A stretch of DNA of 26,366 bases from a virus. The stretch is from the IMG/VR virus record IMGVR_UViG_3300049845_000192, positions 1-26,366 of that record, one strand, 5' to 3'. Position numbers and translations under genes: made by a program. Position 1 is the first letter of the stretch; the number at the start of each line of letters is the position of its first letter. The notes under the pieces were generated by a model. That model saw nothing but the letters and a program-made list of their open reading frames with translations, was not told the origin of the DNA and ran no database searches. Below, piece by piece: positions 8,173-14,713 of this stretch.

Positions 8173-8448
8173 CTAAGTTTGGAGTGCGTCACTCAGTTCC
8201 TTTAGGTTGCTTTCCGCACGAGTCAGTGCGCGCACGATGTCCATCTTTTCCTTGATGGACGCGCACAGCGCAATCATCTCGATATGACTGAGTGACTGGT
8301 ACTGCGACATCAGCGTGTCGACCTTACTGACCGAATCTGTCAGGAGAGCCTCAACTAGGATTTTCCCTCCGGGGATGTCAGCAAGTGCCTTCAAGTCGTG
8401 ATACTTATCGAGTGCTACTTCCTCTTCTGTTTTAGGCTTCTGATTCAT
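8173..8448 (-). CDS. Small helical protein of unknown function, late operon
   Basis: A 91-residue helical protein starting at the ATG at 8448 (MNQKPKTEEEVALDKYHDLK); a TTG three codons upstream is less likely. It overlaps the preceding gene's 3' end by 17 bases. Predicted helices are amphipathic (ESNLKELSDAL at the C-terminus), with no cysteine or enzyme motif. Lying between portal and scaffold, it may be a minor head or assembly factor, but I do not recognise the family. After its stop comes a 134-base gap with hairpins and the scaffold promoter. Confidence 0.65.
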   Translation of the reverse strand: MNQKPKTEEEVALDKYHDLKALADIPGGKILVEALLTDSVSKVDTLMSQYQSLSHIEMIALCASIKEKMDIVRALTRAESNLKELSDALQT

Positions 8449-8800
8449 CGAAACCAAGTGCCTTGATAATCTCGGCCTTCTCTTTCTTGTATTCCTTCAT
8501 CTGCTTCTTCACCTCGGCACGCTTCGGGAGCACCTCCTGAATACGGTGGAGTGACTCGTAATACATCCAGGCAGTGAGCAAATCCTGTGGCGTCATAGTC
8601 TTGACCCACTTATGGTTTGCTTCAATGTTCTTTACCTTTGCTCCTTCAACTTCGACAAGTCCCTCAATTTCCTTAAGGAGCTTCTCGAGCTTGACCTCAT
8701 GCGCCTCAATCTCAGCAATAGAAAAAGTAATCGTGTGCTCGTACTTCTTCTCTATGGTTGCGTCTTTGTAATTCTTCGCCTTTTTACTGATTCGGTACAT
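8432..8800 (-). CDS. Coiled-coil protein of unknown function, late operon
   Basis: A 122-residue, Lys/Glu-rich protein. Residues about 28-60 (IEAHEVKLEKLLKEIEGLVE) and 90-118 (KRAEVKKQMKEYKKEKAEII) look like two antiparallel coiled-coil segments around a central WVKTMTPQDLLTAWMYYESL helix. It overlaps the end of the portal gene by 17 bases and the next gene by 17 bases, so all three are translationally linked. Its function is unknown; a minor head protein or assembly chaperone is plausible from position. No Shine-Dalgarno precedes the ATG. Confidence 0.7.
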   Translation of the reverse strand: MYRISKKAKNYKDATIEKKYEHTITFSIAEIEAHEVKLEKLLKEIEGLVEVEGAKVKNIEANHKWVKTMTPQDLLTAWMYYESLHRIQEVLPKRAEVKKQMKEYKKEKAEIIKALGFDESEA

Positions 8801-10706
8801 TCTGTTGGATTATGTCCTGTAATGGCTGCGCTGGCCCAGGAGCCCTCATCCTAGTTGGGGTTCCCATCCCCTCGTCCTCAGTCATCATCTGCTTCTGCGC
8901 GTCTTCGCGTGCCTGACGCACAGTGTTGGCGACGATAACCTCGTCGAGTGAACGAATGTATTGTACCATGCGCATCATTTGCTCCATGTCCATGTCCTCC
9001 TCATGGTCTTGCATGTAGTTCACGAAGTACTGCTTGTACGCCGCGTTGGCGACACGGTTTGGTCGTGGCATCTTGCCGTCCAATATGTCCTCCACGTCAC
9101 GTGCCGCTTCGCTCATCACCTCAGCCGATGCGTAGTTGTCGACATCGAGCAGACGACGGATTTCCTCCGGCTCGAGCAGTGCCTTGTTCGCAAGAACCGA
9201 TACCAACTCTTTCTGGTTGACCGTAGGGTTGTTCATCATAGCCGAAAGGAACGCAACCTGGGTACGGCGCTTCTGCTCCGAGAGCATAAGTTCCGCATTT
9301 GATGACTCAATCAGTACCGCAAACTTGTCGCTCTTCCTGAAGATGTCACGGCGTGAAATCATATCCACCTCAATGCCCTCGGGACCGAGAATGTCCACCG
9401 CCTCGCGCTTCACCAAGTGTTCGCGCACACCTTGTTCCCATAGGTTCGCGAATCGCGCGTACCCGAACGCATACGTCTTATTGAAAAGACCAAACCGGTC
9501 CGCAGCGTTGGCCTGGTTCCCTTCGTAGATAGTTGCGCGACCATCCGTGTCCGCCATACCTGCAACACCGGGAGTGACACCAGACGCGCGGTCCTGAATC
9601 GCGTCGAGAATCTTGAAGACCTCGATAGGTGTGGTGATGCTCTGTGTTTCCACCATGCGTACCGCCTTATTGGGGTCCATACCGCCCTTCACCTTCACGT
9701 ACCCATTCTTCCGATACTTCAACTGCGCCAAGTCCTCAATCGCCGACACGTCCACGTATTTCATCGGCTTGTTAATCTGCTCCGCGTTGTCAAGCATCTG
9801 ATTGATAGACACCTCCTGCGCCATGAATATCTCGCGCGCGTAGTCGCAGTACGATGGTGTCCAGAACTCAGTCAGGTCAGGGAACGCAGCGTACGTCCAG
9901 AACGGCCAGAGTCCGGAAGCAAATACGTCTGAGAGTTCCTCTACACGAATGGCACGAGCACCGGTCTCCGAAAGGAGAAGGTAGTAGCGCTTGCCCTCGA
10001 AGGTGGTAAACCACTCCCAGAAGATAAAGGTGTCTGCGTCTCCGTTCTGCTTCTCGTTCTTCTCCGACCCCTGCAAGTAGGTGCGATTCTGTTTGTTGGT
10101 CTTTTCCTGTGTTGACTCAGTTGCGTTACCGGAACCTTCGAGCAAATCCTTCACCTCAGTGCGGATATACATCTTGTTCCCTTCAAGGTCGTACCGATTC
10201 TTAATGACACCGTAGCGTCCCATGTAGCGTCCCTTCTCGATATCGATGCCTCCTGCGCTTGGGTCAATCAAAAAGTCGTACACATCCACGTTCTCCAAGT
10301 TCGGGAGGTATCCATTGTCAGACGAGGCATGGTACGCATACACTGCGCGTCCGTAGATGATGGCCTGCTTCTTGCCGGCGATGTCCTTCATGTCCCAGAA
10401 ATCGCGCTTCGCGTCGTACTCCTTCAGGGAGTTCAATCGCGCGACGCGCTTCAACTGTGACTCCTTGCGCTTCGAGAATGTGAAGGTCAGTGGGTTGTCC
10501 ACCTTAGACAAAAGCGTGTGCACAAACTCCTGCATGCGTCCGAGACCGACATTTGCGCGCGCATCGTCGGTCTTTTCCTTCTTTCCGTAATACAGTTGTT
10601 CGTTTTTGTGCCAGTTGGTGACCTTGCCCTGCTTATACCGGCGCGCAAACGCAAGTTCGGTCAGCGCTTGCGACACAATCTTGTCTCGAATCTCCTTTTT
10701 AATCAT
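8784..10706 (-). CDS. Portal protein
   Basis: A 640-residue protein with the size, composition and position (directly after terminase large subunit) of a phage portal, the dodecameric ring through which DNA enters and leaves the capsid. Supporting pattern: an N-terminal helical region with KQGKVTNWHKNEQLYY, a central clip/wing region (VDVYDFLIDPSAGGIDIEKG, WEWFTTFEGKRYYLLLSE), a helical stem-like part (FMAQEVSINQMLDNAEQINK, VMSEAARDVEDILDG) and a long Gln/Met-rich C-terminal tail. I chose ATG 10706 (MIKKEIRDK) over the TTG at 10751, because the latter would place the start upstream of a perfect TGG-TATAAT promoter at 10736-10728. The predicted leader is about 15 nt without a Shine-Dalgarno. 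Confidence 0.85.
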   Translation of the reverse strand: MIKKEIRDKIVSQALTELAFARRYKQGKVTNWHKNEQLYYGKKEKTDDARANVGLGRMQEFVHTLLSKVDNPLTFTFSKRKESQLKRVARLNSLKEYDAKRDFWDMKDIAGKKQAIIYGRAVYAYHASSDNGYLPNLENVDVYDFLIDPSAGGIDIEKGRYMGRYGVIKNRYDLEGNKMYIRTEVKDLLEGSGNATESTQEKTNKQNRTYLQGSEKNEKQNGDADTFIFWEWFTTFEGKRYYLLLSETGARAIRVEELSDVFASGLWPFWTYAAFPDLTEFWTPSYCDYAREIFMAQEVSINQMLDNAEQINKPMKYVDVSAIEDLAQLKYRKNGYVKVKGGMDPNKAVRMVETQSITTPIEVFKILDAIQDRASGVTPGVAGMADTDGRATIYEGNQANAADRFGLFNKTYAFGYARFANLWEQGVREHLVKREAVDILGPEGIEVDMISRRDIFRKSDKFAVLIESSNAELMLSEQKRRTQVAFLSAMMNNPTVNQKELVSVLANKALLEPEEIRRLLDVDNYASAEVMSEAARDVEDILDGKMPRPNRVANAAYKQYFVNYMQDHEEDMDMEQMMRMVQYIRSLDEVIVANTVRQAREDAQKQMMTEDEGMGTPTRMRAPGPAQPLQDIIQQNVPNQ

Positions 10707-10727
10707 GAAATGTGGGTTAGTGACCAC

Positions 10728-10736
10728 ATTATACCA
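10728..10736 (-). promoter_or_regulatory. Extended -10 promoter for the portal operon
   Basis: Minus strand TGG-TATAAT, a perfect extended -10 within the GGTGGTATAATG context also seen at the terminase small subunit promoter. No good -35. It begins 5 bases past the terminase large subunit stop, so portal has its own transcript start near 10721. Confidence 0.6.
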
Positions 10737-10740
10737 CCGA

Positions 10741-12321
10741 CTAGATGCCAATATCGCTGTACAGTGGCTCCTCTTCCTCGAAAGTCGACTCCTGGTACGT
10801 CACATGCGCGTATTTCCGCATCTGCCAGCCGATAACGACGGCCATAAGGAGGTCAAAGTGGCGGGTGACCATACCAATCTGTGTATCGGTGAGGTCGGCA
10901 GTAGTGAATGAACGCAGCTCCTTCAGCACATTGATGTCGTAAATCTTAATCAGCCCGTCGTTGTAGTCTTTCCGGAAGTCAAACAGCATCTGTGGCTTAC
11001 TCTTTCGAGTAGTTCTCCACCCAATCTTGTCCGTCACCTTAATCTGCCGGTTGCCCTCACGCCGCTCCGTAAACAGGTTCGGGTATCCGCGCATGGCGGC
11101 GATGGTTGCGTGTCCGGTGTTGTTCGCTTCCGGCGCCACGATGCAGTTTCCAAACTCAGCGCCGACACGCGCAAGCTCATGTCCGAAAAGGTCCGGTGGT
11201 ATGCGGTTGTTGTAATACGTGGCGGTCAGTACGCCGATGTCTGAGGGGAGACTGCCGAAATCAAAGAGCGCAAAGGTGTTGGCGTCTTTGCCGATACCCT
11301 CGCTTGTATCAGCGCCAATACCGTACCGGTGGTGGGGGAGGTACTCACCCCAGTACTTCACACCTGCGGATTCACGGTGGGGTTGTTTTACACCGTCGAT
11401 ATCGCGGTCGACACGAGCACGGTCGAAGAAGGCGCTGTCGGCGCGGGTTGGGTCGCACATGTACTCCCCATAGAAGTCATCAGCATCGTCCTTAATCTTT
11501 GCAATCTTCTCTTTGTCGTACCGCGCAGGCCACGTCGGTTCTCCATTCTCATCTTGGATGGCAATCTTGTCCACCACCATGCGCGGTTTATTCAGGAACC
11601 ACTGTATGACCCCCTCTTCCGAAATGTAGTTACCGTTCACCATGTACGCGCCGTCAGCTGCGAGTCCCTGGATGGCTTCGTCGATGCGCCAGATGGTCGA
11701 CTCGGTGGTAGTCAGGGACTGGGTGCTTTCACGGTCCTCCACGTCATCGAATACCAGGAAGTCAGGACGGTAGGCGTCTTGAATGTGTCCGCGTTGCGTC
11801 ATACCGATAGTGCCGGCAAGAAGCTTAACGCCGTCGACGGTGGTGAAACTAGCCATCGTTTCTTCGTGCTTAGAATCATCTTCCTTCTGAAAGATATTGC
11901 CGTACAACTGACGGGTCTCAACAATCATGTTGTAGATGTCCGTGACCACCTGCTTTGCGTTACCCAGGTTGCGGGTCAGTACTTTGATGTACTTGCGGTG
12001 GTGGTCTTGGTCGTTCAAAAGTACGTAGGTCAGGAAGAGTTTGGAGTACGTGGTCTTCGCACATCCGCGGAAACCTAAGTTCAAATAGTTATGGTCGCCG
12101 TAGTAGGCTCCGAGCATATTCATGATGAACTGGGTGTGGAACTCTGCGGGTTCGGATTGGTAATACCGCGGGAAGAGCCGAAACGCCCAATACTGAAACT
12201 TGAAAGCAATCATCGCCCGGGGTTCGGATTTATCGAACGCGAAAAAGGCGATGATTTCTTCGTCCGTGCCCTTGGCGATAGTTTGCTCGGCAAGGTCGAT
12301 TGCTGCTTGTGGTACTTCCAT
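10741..12321 (-). CDS. terL: Terminase large subunit (packaging ATPase-nuclease)
   Basis: A 526-residue terminase large subunit. The ATPase half has a Walker A-like LGFRGCAKTT at residues about 82-91, a middle segment LLAGTIGMTQRGHIQDAYRP, and a Walker B PDFLVFDDVEDRES near 165-180. The nuclease half has an RNase H-like first acidic strand (YGIGADTSEGIGKDANTFALF), a second acidic site (IVAPEANNTGHATIAAM) and a late Asp (HFDLLMAVVIGWQM). It pumps DNA into the procapsid through the portal and cuts the concatemer. Start choice: ATG 12321 (MEVPQAAIDL) follows TATACT by 9 bases, giving an almost leaderless mRNA; the upstream GTG at 12339 would lie inside the promoter. It is separated from the small subunit gene by the probable nuclease gene. 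Confidence 0.93.
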   Translation of the reverse strand: MEVPQAAIDLAEQTIAKGTDEEIIAFFAFDKSEPRAMIAFKFQYWAFRLFPRYYQSEPAEFHTQFIMNMLGAYYGDHNYLNLGFRGCAKTTYSKLFLTYVLLNDQDHHRKYIKVLTRNLGNAKQVVTDIYNMIVETRQLYGNIFQKEDDSKHEETMASFTTVDGVKLLAGTIGMTQRGHIQDAYRPDFLVFDDVEDRESTQSLTTTESTIWRIDEAIQGLAADGAYMVNGNYISEEGVIQWFLNKPRMVVDKIAIQDENGEPTWPARYDKEKIAKIKDDADDFYGEYMCDPTRADSAFFDRARVDRDIDGVKQPHRESAGVKYWGEYLPHHRYGIGADTSEGIGKDANTFALFDFGSLPSDIGVLTATYYNNRIPPDLFGHELARVGAEFGNCIVAPEANNTGHATIAAMRGYPNLFTERREGNRQIKVTDKIGWRTTRKSKPQMLFDFRKDYNDGLIKIYDINVLKELRSFTTADLTDTQIGMVTRHFDLLMAVVIGWQMRKYAHVTYQESTFEEEEPLYSDIGI

Positions 12322-12322
12322 C

Positions 12323-12339
12323 GTGTATTCAGTATACAC
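12323..12339 (-). promoter_or_regulatory. Terminase large subunit promoter within an inverted repeat
   Basis: Minus strand -10 TATACT at 12336-12331 ends 9 bases before the ATG at 12321, predicting a leader of about 3 nt. The -10 lies inside the inverted repeat GTGTAT-TCAGT-ATACAC (12323-12339), a candidate operator resembling the one at the primase start (GTG-rich arms around the -10). Confidence 0.5.
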
Positions 12340-12394
12340 CCGACACCCATTCAGAAAGGGGAAAATGGTGGGTTAAATTACACCATAACTGTCG

Positions 12395-12527
12395 CCTGTA
12401 ACCCGTGCTGAGTAGCACCCCCGCAAGGGAGGTGTGCTTAGCACAGCTTACAGGTTGTATGTCAAAAGCGCAAGTGGAAAAAGACCAGGATGTTAGCCGT
12501 GAAATCGACCTGATTTTTCGGTTTTTT
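12395..12527 (+). ncRNA. Structured RNA element, copy 1, with its own terminator
   Basis: The core 12395-12454 folds into three nested helices. P1 is CCTGTAA (12395-12401) with TTACAGG (12448-12454). P2 is GTGCT (12405-12409) with AGCAC (12440-12444). P3 is CACC+CCC (12416-12422) with GGG-a-GGTG (12427-12434), closed by a GCAA tetraloop. A conserved 3' box TGTCAAA-n-GC-n-CAAGT lies at 12460-12475, and an intrinsic terminator ends at 12527. A second copy at 17449 keeps every helix with compensating changes. The GNRA loop and downstream U-run favour the plus strand. No family recognised. No clear promoter; TTAAAT at about 12373 is a weak -10 candidate. Confidence 0.7.
12497..12527 (+). terminator. 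Intrinsic terminator following structured RNA copy 1
   Basis: Stem CCGTGAAATC (12497-12506) with GATTTTTCGG (12512-12521), one mismatch in 10 pairs, 5-nt loop, then TTTTTT (12522-12527). No plus-strand gene ends here, so it most simply ends the structured RNA. Confidence 0.55.
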
Positions 12528-12552
12528 GGCTACAGGCATGGGCTTTTTGGCC

Positions 12553-12577
12553 AAAAAAGACCCCAATTTAGGGGTCT
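12553..12577 (-). terminator. Intrinsic terminator of the nuclease gene
   Basis: On the minus strand AGACCCC pairs with GGGGTCT (12577-12571 and 12564-12558), 6-nt A/T loop, followed by a run of six T (12558-12553). It lies 25 bases after the nuclease stop. Confidence 0.85.
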
Positions 12578-12601
12578 GTTATGACACGCGTTTTTGGAAT
12601 A

Positions 12602-13207
12602 TCAAGAGAGAAAACGCTTCTGAAACTCAGAATATGACAACACATTGGGGTGTGTGGGGGTGATGTCCGGGTTTACGCAGACAAAAATCACTTCATGAGT
12701 GGTGGGCGGCATCAAGGACACGGGATGTCTTTTAAGCTTTGCCATTTTGGCTCTTACACACCCCTTATATGAGCGCATGTCCTTTGGATAGAATAGGTCT
12801 ATTAAGGTCACGTGTGTGGGGTCCACAAGCGCGATGTCGCATGAGATGTTTTTATACCAGTTTTCTCCCTCCTGGTACTGCTGGTATGCGTAGTCTCTTA
12901 CGACATCCCTGGTGGGGCTTTTATGTCTTTTATACATCTTCTTCCATATCTCAGCTTCGTACAGGTTTGCCCTCTCGATTGCCGTAATTGCTGTTTTTTT
13001 TCTGGTATTTCCAGTGGTGTGGTCCCTGAGACTGAGCCCCGCCTCTGGTCGAATACGTTTAAGTCCTCCATACATGCGCTGTAGGTGGCGTGAGGAGGGT
13101 AGATACGGGCAAGCATCAATCTCGGGTGTTGTTGGTTCGTGCCCCAATTCTTCTGTTAAACGGCGCAGGTTTGCGAGTATGGACTCGTATGAATGGATTT
13201 TATACAT
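12602..13207 (-). CDS. Probable homing-type nuclease between the terminase genes
   Basis: A 201-residue protein. Residues about 10-60 match the homing-endonuclease-associated repeat pattern (LRRLTEELGHEPTTPEID, then GGLKRIRPEAGL), a DNA-binding helix module. The C-terminal half has a candidate PD-(D/E)XK-like core: CDIALVD followed by VTLIDLFYPKD, then Lys-rich SYKGCVRAKMAKLKRHP; this part is less certain. It has its own promoter and terminator and sits between terminase small and large subunit genes that are usually adjacent, as free-standing homing endonucleases often do. I chose ATG 13207 over an upstream start at 13261, because TTGACA-N18-TATTGT (13243-13214) puts +1 on this ATG. A transcription regulator is the alternative. 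Confidence 0.6.
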   Translation of the reverse strand: MYKIHSYESILANLRRLTEELGHEPTTPEIDACPYLPSSRHLQRMYGGLKRIRPEAGLSLRDHTTGNTRKKTAITAIERANLYEAEIWKKMYKRHKSPTRDVVRDYAYQQYQEGENWYKNISCDIALVDPTHVTLIDLFYPKDMRSYKGCVRAKMAKLKRHPVSLMPPTTHEVIFVCVNPDITPTHPNVLSYSEFQKRFLS

Positions 13208-13213
13208 AGCCAC

Positions 13214-13243
13214 ACAATAGGTCGCACACAGGGTGGGTGTCAA
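13214..13243 (-). promoter_or_regulatory. Promoter of the probable nuclease gene (leaderless)
   Basis: Minus strand TTGACA (13243-13238), 18-base spacer, TATTGT (13219-13214), then 6 bases to the ATG at 13207. Predicted +1 is the A of ATG. Confidence 0.5.
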
Positions 13244-13261
13244 TGGTGGGGGTGTGGACAA

Positions 13262-13290
13262 ATTAAAGAATGTCAGTCTTGGGATGTCAG
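13262..13290 (-). promoter_or_regulatory. Second, upstream promoter candidate within the tandem repeats
   Basis: Minus strand CTGACA (13290-13285), exactly 17 bases, TTTAAT (13267-13262). The -35 is part of the first tandem repeat unit. Every repeat unit carries the same CTGACA, and the last partial one gives TTGACA, but only this one has a matching -10. Confidence 0.35.
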
Positions 13291-13331
13291 TCTTGGGATG
13301 TCAGTCTTGGGATGTCAGTCTTGGGATGTCA
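13271..13331. repeat. 14-bp tandem repeat, four full copies plus a partial fifth
   Basis: Unit TGTCAGTCTTGGGA starts at 13271, 13285, 13299 and 13313 with no mismatches, then TGTCA at 13327. The array lies upstream of the nuclease gene, between the terminase genes. A 14-bp period is more than one helical turn, so bound proteins would wind around the DNA. It may be a protein-binding array (iteron, operator or packaging site) or slipped-strand expansion. Confidence 0.9.
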
Positions 13332-13570
13332 AGGGTTGGTTTTCAAAAATTTGGTGCGCGGGTTTGGTGCCTTATGGTACCTAAATAATGTTGGTCACGT
13401 TTTCACACCCCCTCCCCCGTCTTTGAATTTCAGACAGTGACGGCCGTGAGTTTGCGCGCGATTCTGAGGGGTAGAGTCGCAAAATGTATATTGTCGACCG
13501 TCATTCATGCGCGCACAATATGGCCGTGTATAGCGCTACAATATGTCGCTTTCATAGTACTGTCACACGC
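13332..13570. other. Noncoding region between terminase small subunit and nuclease genes
   Basis: No convincing gene on either strand. It holds two ACAATATG words (13515-13555 area) in GC-alternating sequence, CGCGCG-rich stretches and a C-run (about 13408-13418). Its position beside terS makes a packaging (pac/cos) or terminase-binding site possible, but nothing in the sequence proves it. Confidence 0.3.
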
Positions 13571-13596
13571 AAAAAGACACGCATGGTACGCGTGTC
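13571..13596 (-). terminator. Intrinsic terminator of terminase small subunit
   Basis: GACACGC (13576-13582) and GCGTGTC (13590-13596) form a 7-bp stem with a 7-nt loop. On the minus strand it is followed by TTTTT (13575-13571). It lies 14 bases after the gene's stop, so terS is a one-gene transcript. Confidence 0.85.
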
Positions 13597-13609
13597 TCAC
13601 TGTGTGGCG

Positions 13610-14095
13610 CTAGTTTGTGTGCTTGGGTGCCTCCTGCACACCTTTAAAGAGCGCCGAGAGGGGCATTTTCGCACGCTCGCGCTTCTCGTCGTCAAAAAGA
13701 CGCTTCCCACCTGCTCCAGTAAGCTCCTGACGCGCACTGTAGGCGTCCTTTCCGAGACGCTCCGATACAAAGGTTGAAGCTTTTAGTTTCAACACTGCGT
13801 AGTCCTTATTCGATGAATCATACTGAGTAGCTTCGACAAGAGCCCTTTCCGCGGACGCCAAAAGTTGCGCGCGCATCCCTTCGGTACTTTCTAGCATTTC
13901 AACGTACCAGCGCGCTCGTTGCGCTCCTATGCTTTCGCTGTACTCTTGTGAGTACCCTGCACGCAACCCCGACTGCAACGTATTCATGAAGGTGGGGCTC
14001 TTCGGGTCGAGGAAGTACTGTTTGAAAATCGCCACGCGCGGGTCATCATATGACCGCCTACCCTTCACACCAGTTATATTCTTCTTTCGTGCCAT
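13610..14095 (-). CDS. terS: Terminase small subunit
   Basis: A 161-residue protein with a basic N-terminus (MARKKNITGVKGRRSYDD) and a helical DNA-binding segment FMNTLQSGLRAGYSQEYSES (residues about 35-55), the helix-turn-helix pattern of small terminases. Helical oligomerisation segments follow (SAERALVEATQYD, LKLKASTFVSERLGKD). Small terminases recognise packaging sites and regulate the large subunit. It is the first gene of the left arm. Start ATG 14095 was chosen over a GTG at 14128 because the extended -10 TGG-TATAAT ends 6 bases before it, which makes 14095 the predicted transcription start, so the mRNA should be leaderless. It has its own terminator and is separated from terL by the nuclease gene and repeats. 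Confidence 0.75.
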   Translation of the reverse strand: MARKKNITGVKGRRSYDDPRVAIFKQYFLDPKSPTFMNTLQSGLRAGYSQEYSESIGAQRARWYVEMLESTEGMRAQLLASAERALVEATQYDSSNKDYAVLKLKASTFVSERLGKDAYSARQELTGAGGKRLFDDEKRERAKMPLSALFKGVQEAPKHTN

Positions 14096-14101
14096 ACCAC
14101 C

Positions 14102-14110
14102 ATTATACCA
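14102..14110 (-). promoter_or_regulatory. Leaderless extended -10 promoter of terS
   Basis: Minus strand TGG-TATAAT (14110-14102), then GGTGGT, then ATG at 14095. Perfect -10; the -35 region is GTGTGG, so recognition relies on the TGn extension. It is divergent to the early promoter at 14139-14167. Confidence 0.7.
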
Positions 14111-14138
14111 CCCACGCAAGTTATCCACACCCTAGCAG

Positions 14139-14167
14139 TTGACAAGTTGACACACAGAGACTATACT
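14139..14167 (+). promoter_or_regulatory. Strong sigma70-type promoter of the right arm
   Basis: TTGACA (14139-14144), 17-base spacer, TATACT (14162-14167), the best consensus promoter in the window; a second TTGACA overlaps at 14147. It should start near 14174 and drive the small-gene cluster, consistent with host-polymerase early transcription. Confidence 0.85.
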
Positions 14168-14196
14168 AGGGGAGTAGCAATAATGAATAAAACACT

Positions 14197-14418
14197 ATGA
14201 CACAGATAACGTACATCGAAGCGAACGAGTTCATACCAACGGAACTGTGGTTGAAGTACACGGAAGCAGAATTCCGCGAAAGAGTTAAAAAGCTATACGC
14301 GGAAGGAGATGACGGCGGTTATGAAGCGGAAGATATAGACTTTGAAGTGAGCTATATCAACCGTACGGGAATGAGCACAATCGCGGGAGTGCGCTTCATT
14401 ATCAAAACGCAAAAATAA
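14197..14418 (+). CDS. Small acidic protein, first gene of the right arm
   Basis: A 73-residue protein (MTQITYIEANEFIPTELW start) of alpha/beta look, family not recognised. It is the first full gene after the strong promoter, so probably an early takeover or anti-host protein; this is inferred from position. A five-codon ORF (MNKTL, 14183-14200) lies just upstream and its TGA overlaps this gene's ATG, so it could be translated by re-initiation. No Shine-Dalgarno. Confidence 0.65.
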   Translation: MTQITYIEANEFIPTELWLKYTEAEFRERVKKLYAEGDDGGYEAEDIDFEVSYINRTGMSTIAGVRFIIKTQK

Positions 14419-14422
14419 CACC

Positions 14423-14530
14423 ATGCAAAACAAGTCTACAGACGATATGGCAACGTGGGCACAGAGCAAGTGCGATACATGTGGTGGCCATGGTGGCGGA
14501 CATTATCCAGAGTGTAGCAATAAGAAATAA
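14423..14530 (+). CDS. 35-residue zinc-knuckle-like mini-protein
   Basis: The ORF encodes MQNKSTDDMATW, then CDTCGGHGGGHYPEC near the C-terminus: three Cys and two His in 15 residues, a plausible single zinc site. It starts 4 bases after the previous stop with the start cassette AAATAACACC-ATG, identical to that of the next gene. Function unknown; nucleic acid or protein binding is possible. Confidence 0.55.
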   Translation: MQNKSTDDMATWAQSKCDTCGGHGGGHYPECSNKK

Positions 14531-14534
14531 CACC

Positions 14535-14711
14535 ATGAAAATCAAACACTTTGCAACGGACTCAGAGCACAATGCATACACGTACCGACACATCAAAGCA
14601 CGACAGCGCAGGAACGAGGCAATAAAGGAGACAGCCACTATTGTGGTGGCATGTATCTTTGGCCTCGCGTTCGTGTGGGTGTTCGTGCAGTTATTCATTG
14701 GTCATAACTAG
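14535..14711 (+). CDS. Small C-terminally membrane-anchored protein
   Basis: A 58-residue protein. Residues 1-30 are charged and soluble (HIKARQRRNEAIKE), followed by one hydrophobic helix of about 22 residues (TIVVACIFGLAFVWVFVQLF) ending at the C-terminus. By charge the basic N-terminal part should be cytoplasmic. Such early phage proteins can modify the host membrane or exclude other phages. A holin is less likely given the early position and single C-terminal helix. ATG 14535 has the AAATAACACC cassette and was chosen over 14481, which overlaps the previous gene. Confidence 0.6.
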   Translation: MKIKHFATDSEHNAYTYRHIKARQRRNEAIKETATIVVACIFGLAFVWVFVQLFIGHN

Positions 14712-14713
14712 TT

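Noticed and set aside
10707-10751. Longer portal protein starting at TTG 10751
   Set aside because: The extra 15 codons would cover the perfect TGG-TATAAT promoter, and ATG 10706 gives a sensible N-terminus.
12395-12454. Twister, hammerhead or other self-cleaving ribozyme, or integron attC site
   Set aside because: The conserved core words of those elements are not in place, and no integrase or intron is nearby; pairing pattern is different.
13271-13331. CRISPR array
   Set aside because: Units are 14 bp, directly tandem and without spacers; no cas genes.
13484-13777. Plus-strand ORF antisense to terS
   Set aside because: It runs through the terS terminator hairpin and coding region, has no motif and no promoter.
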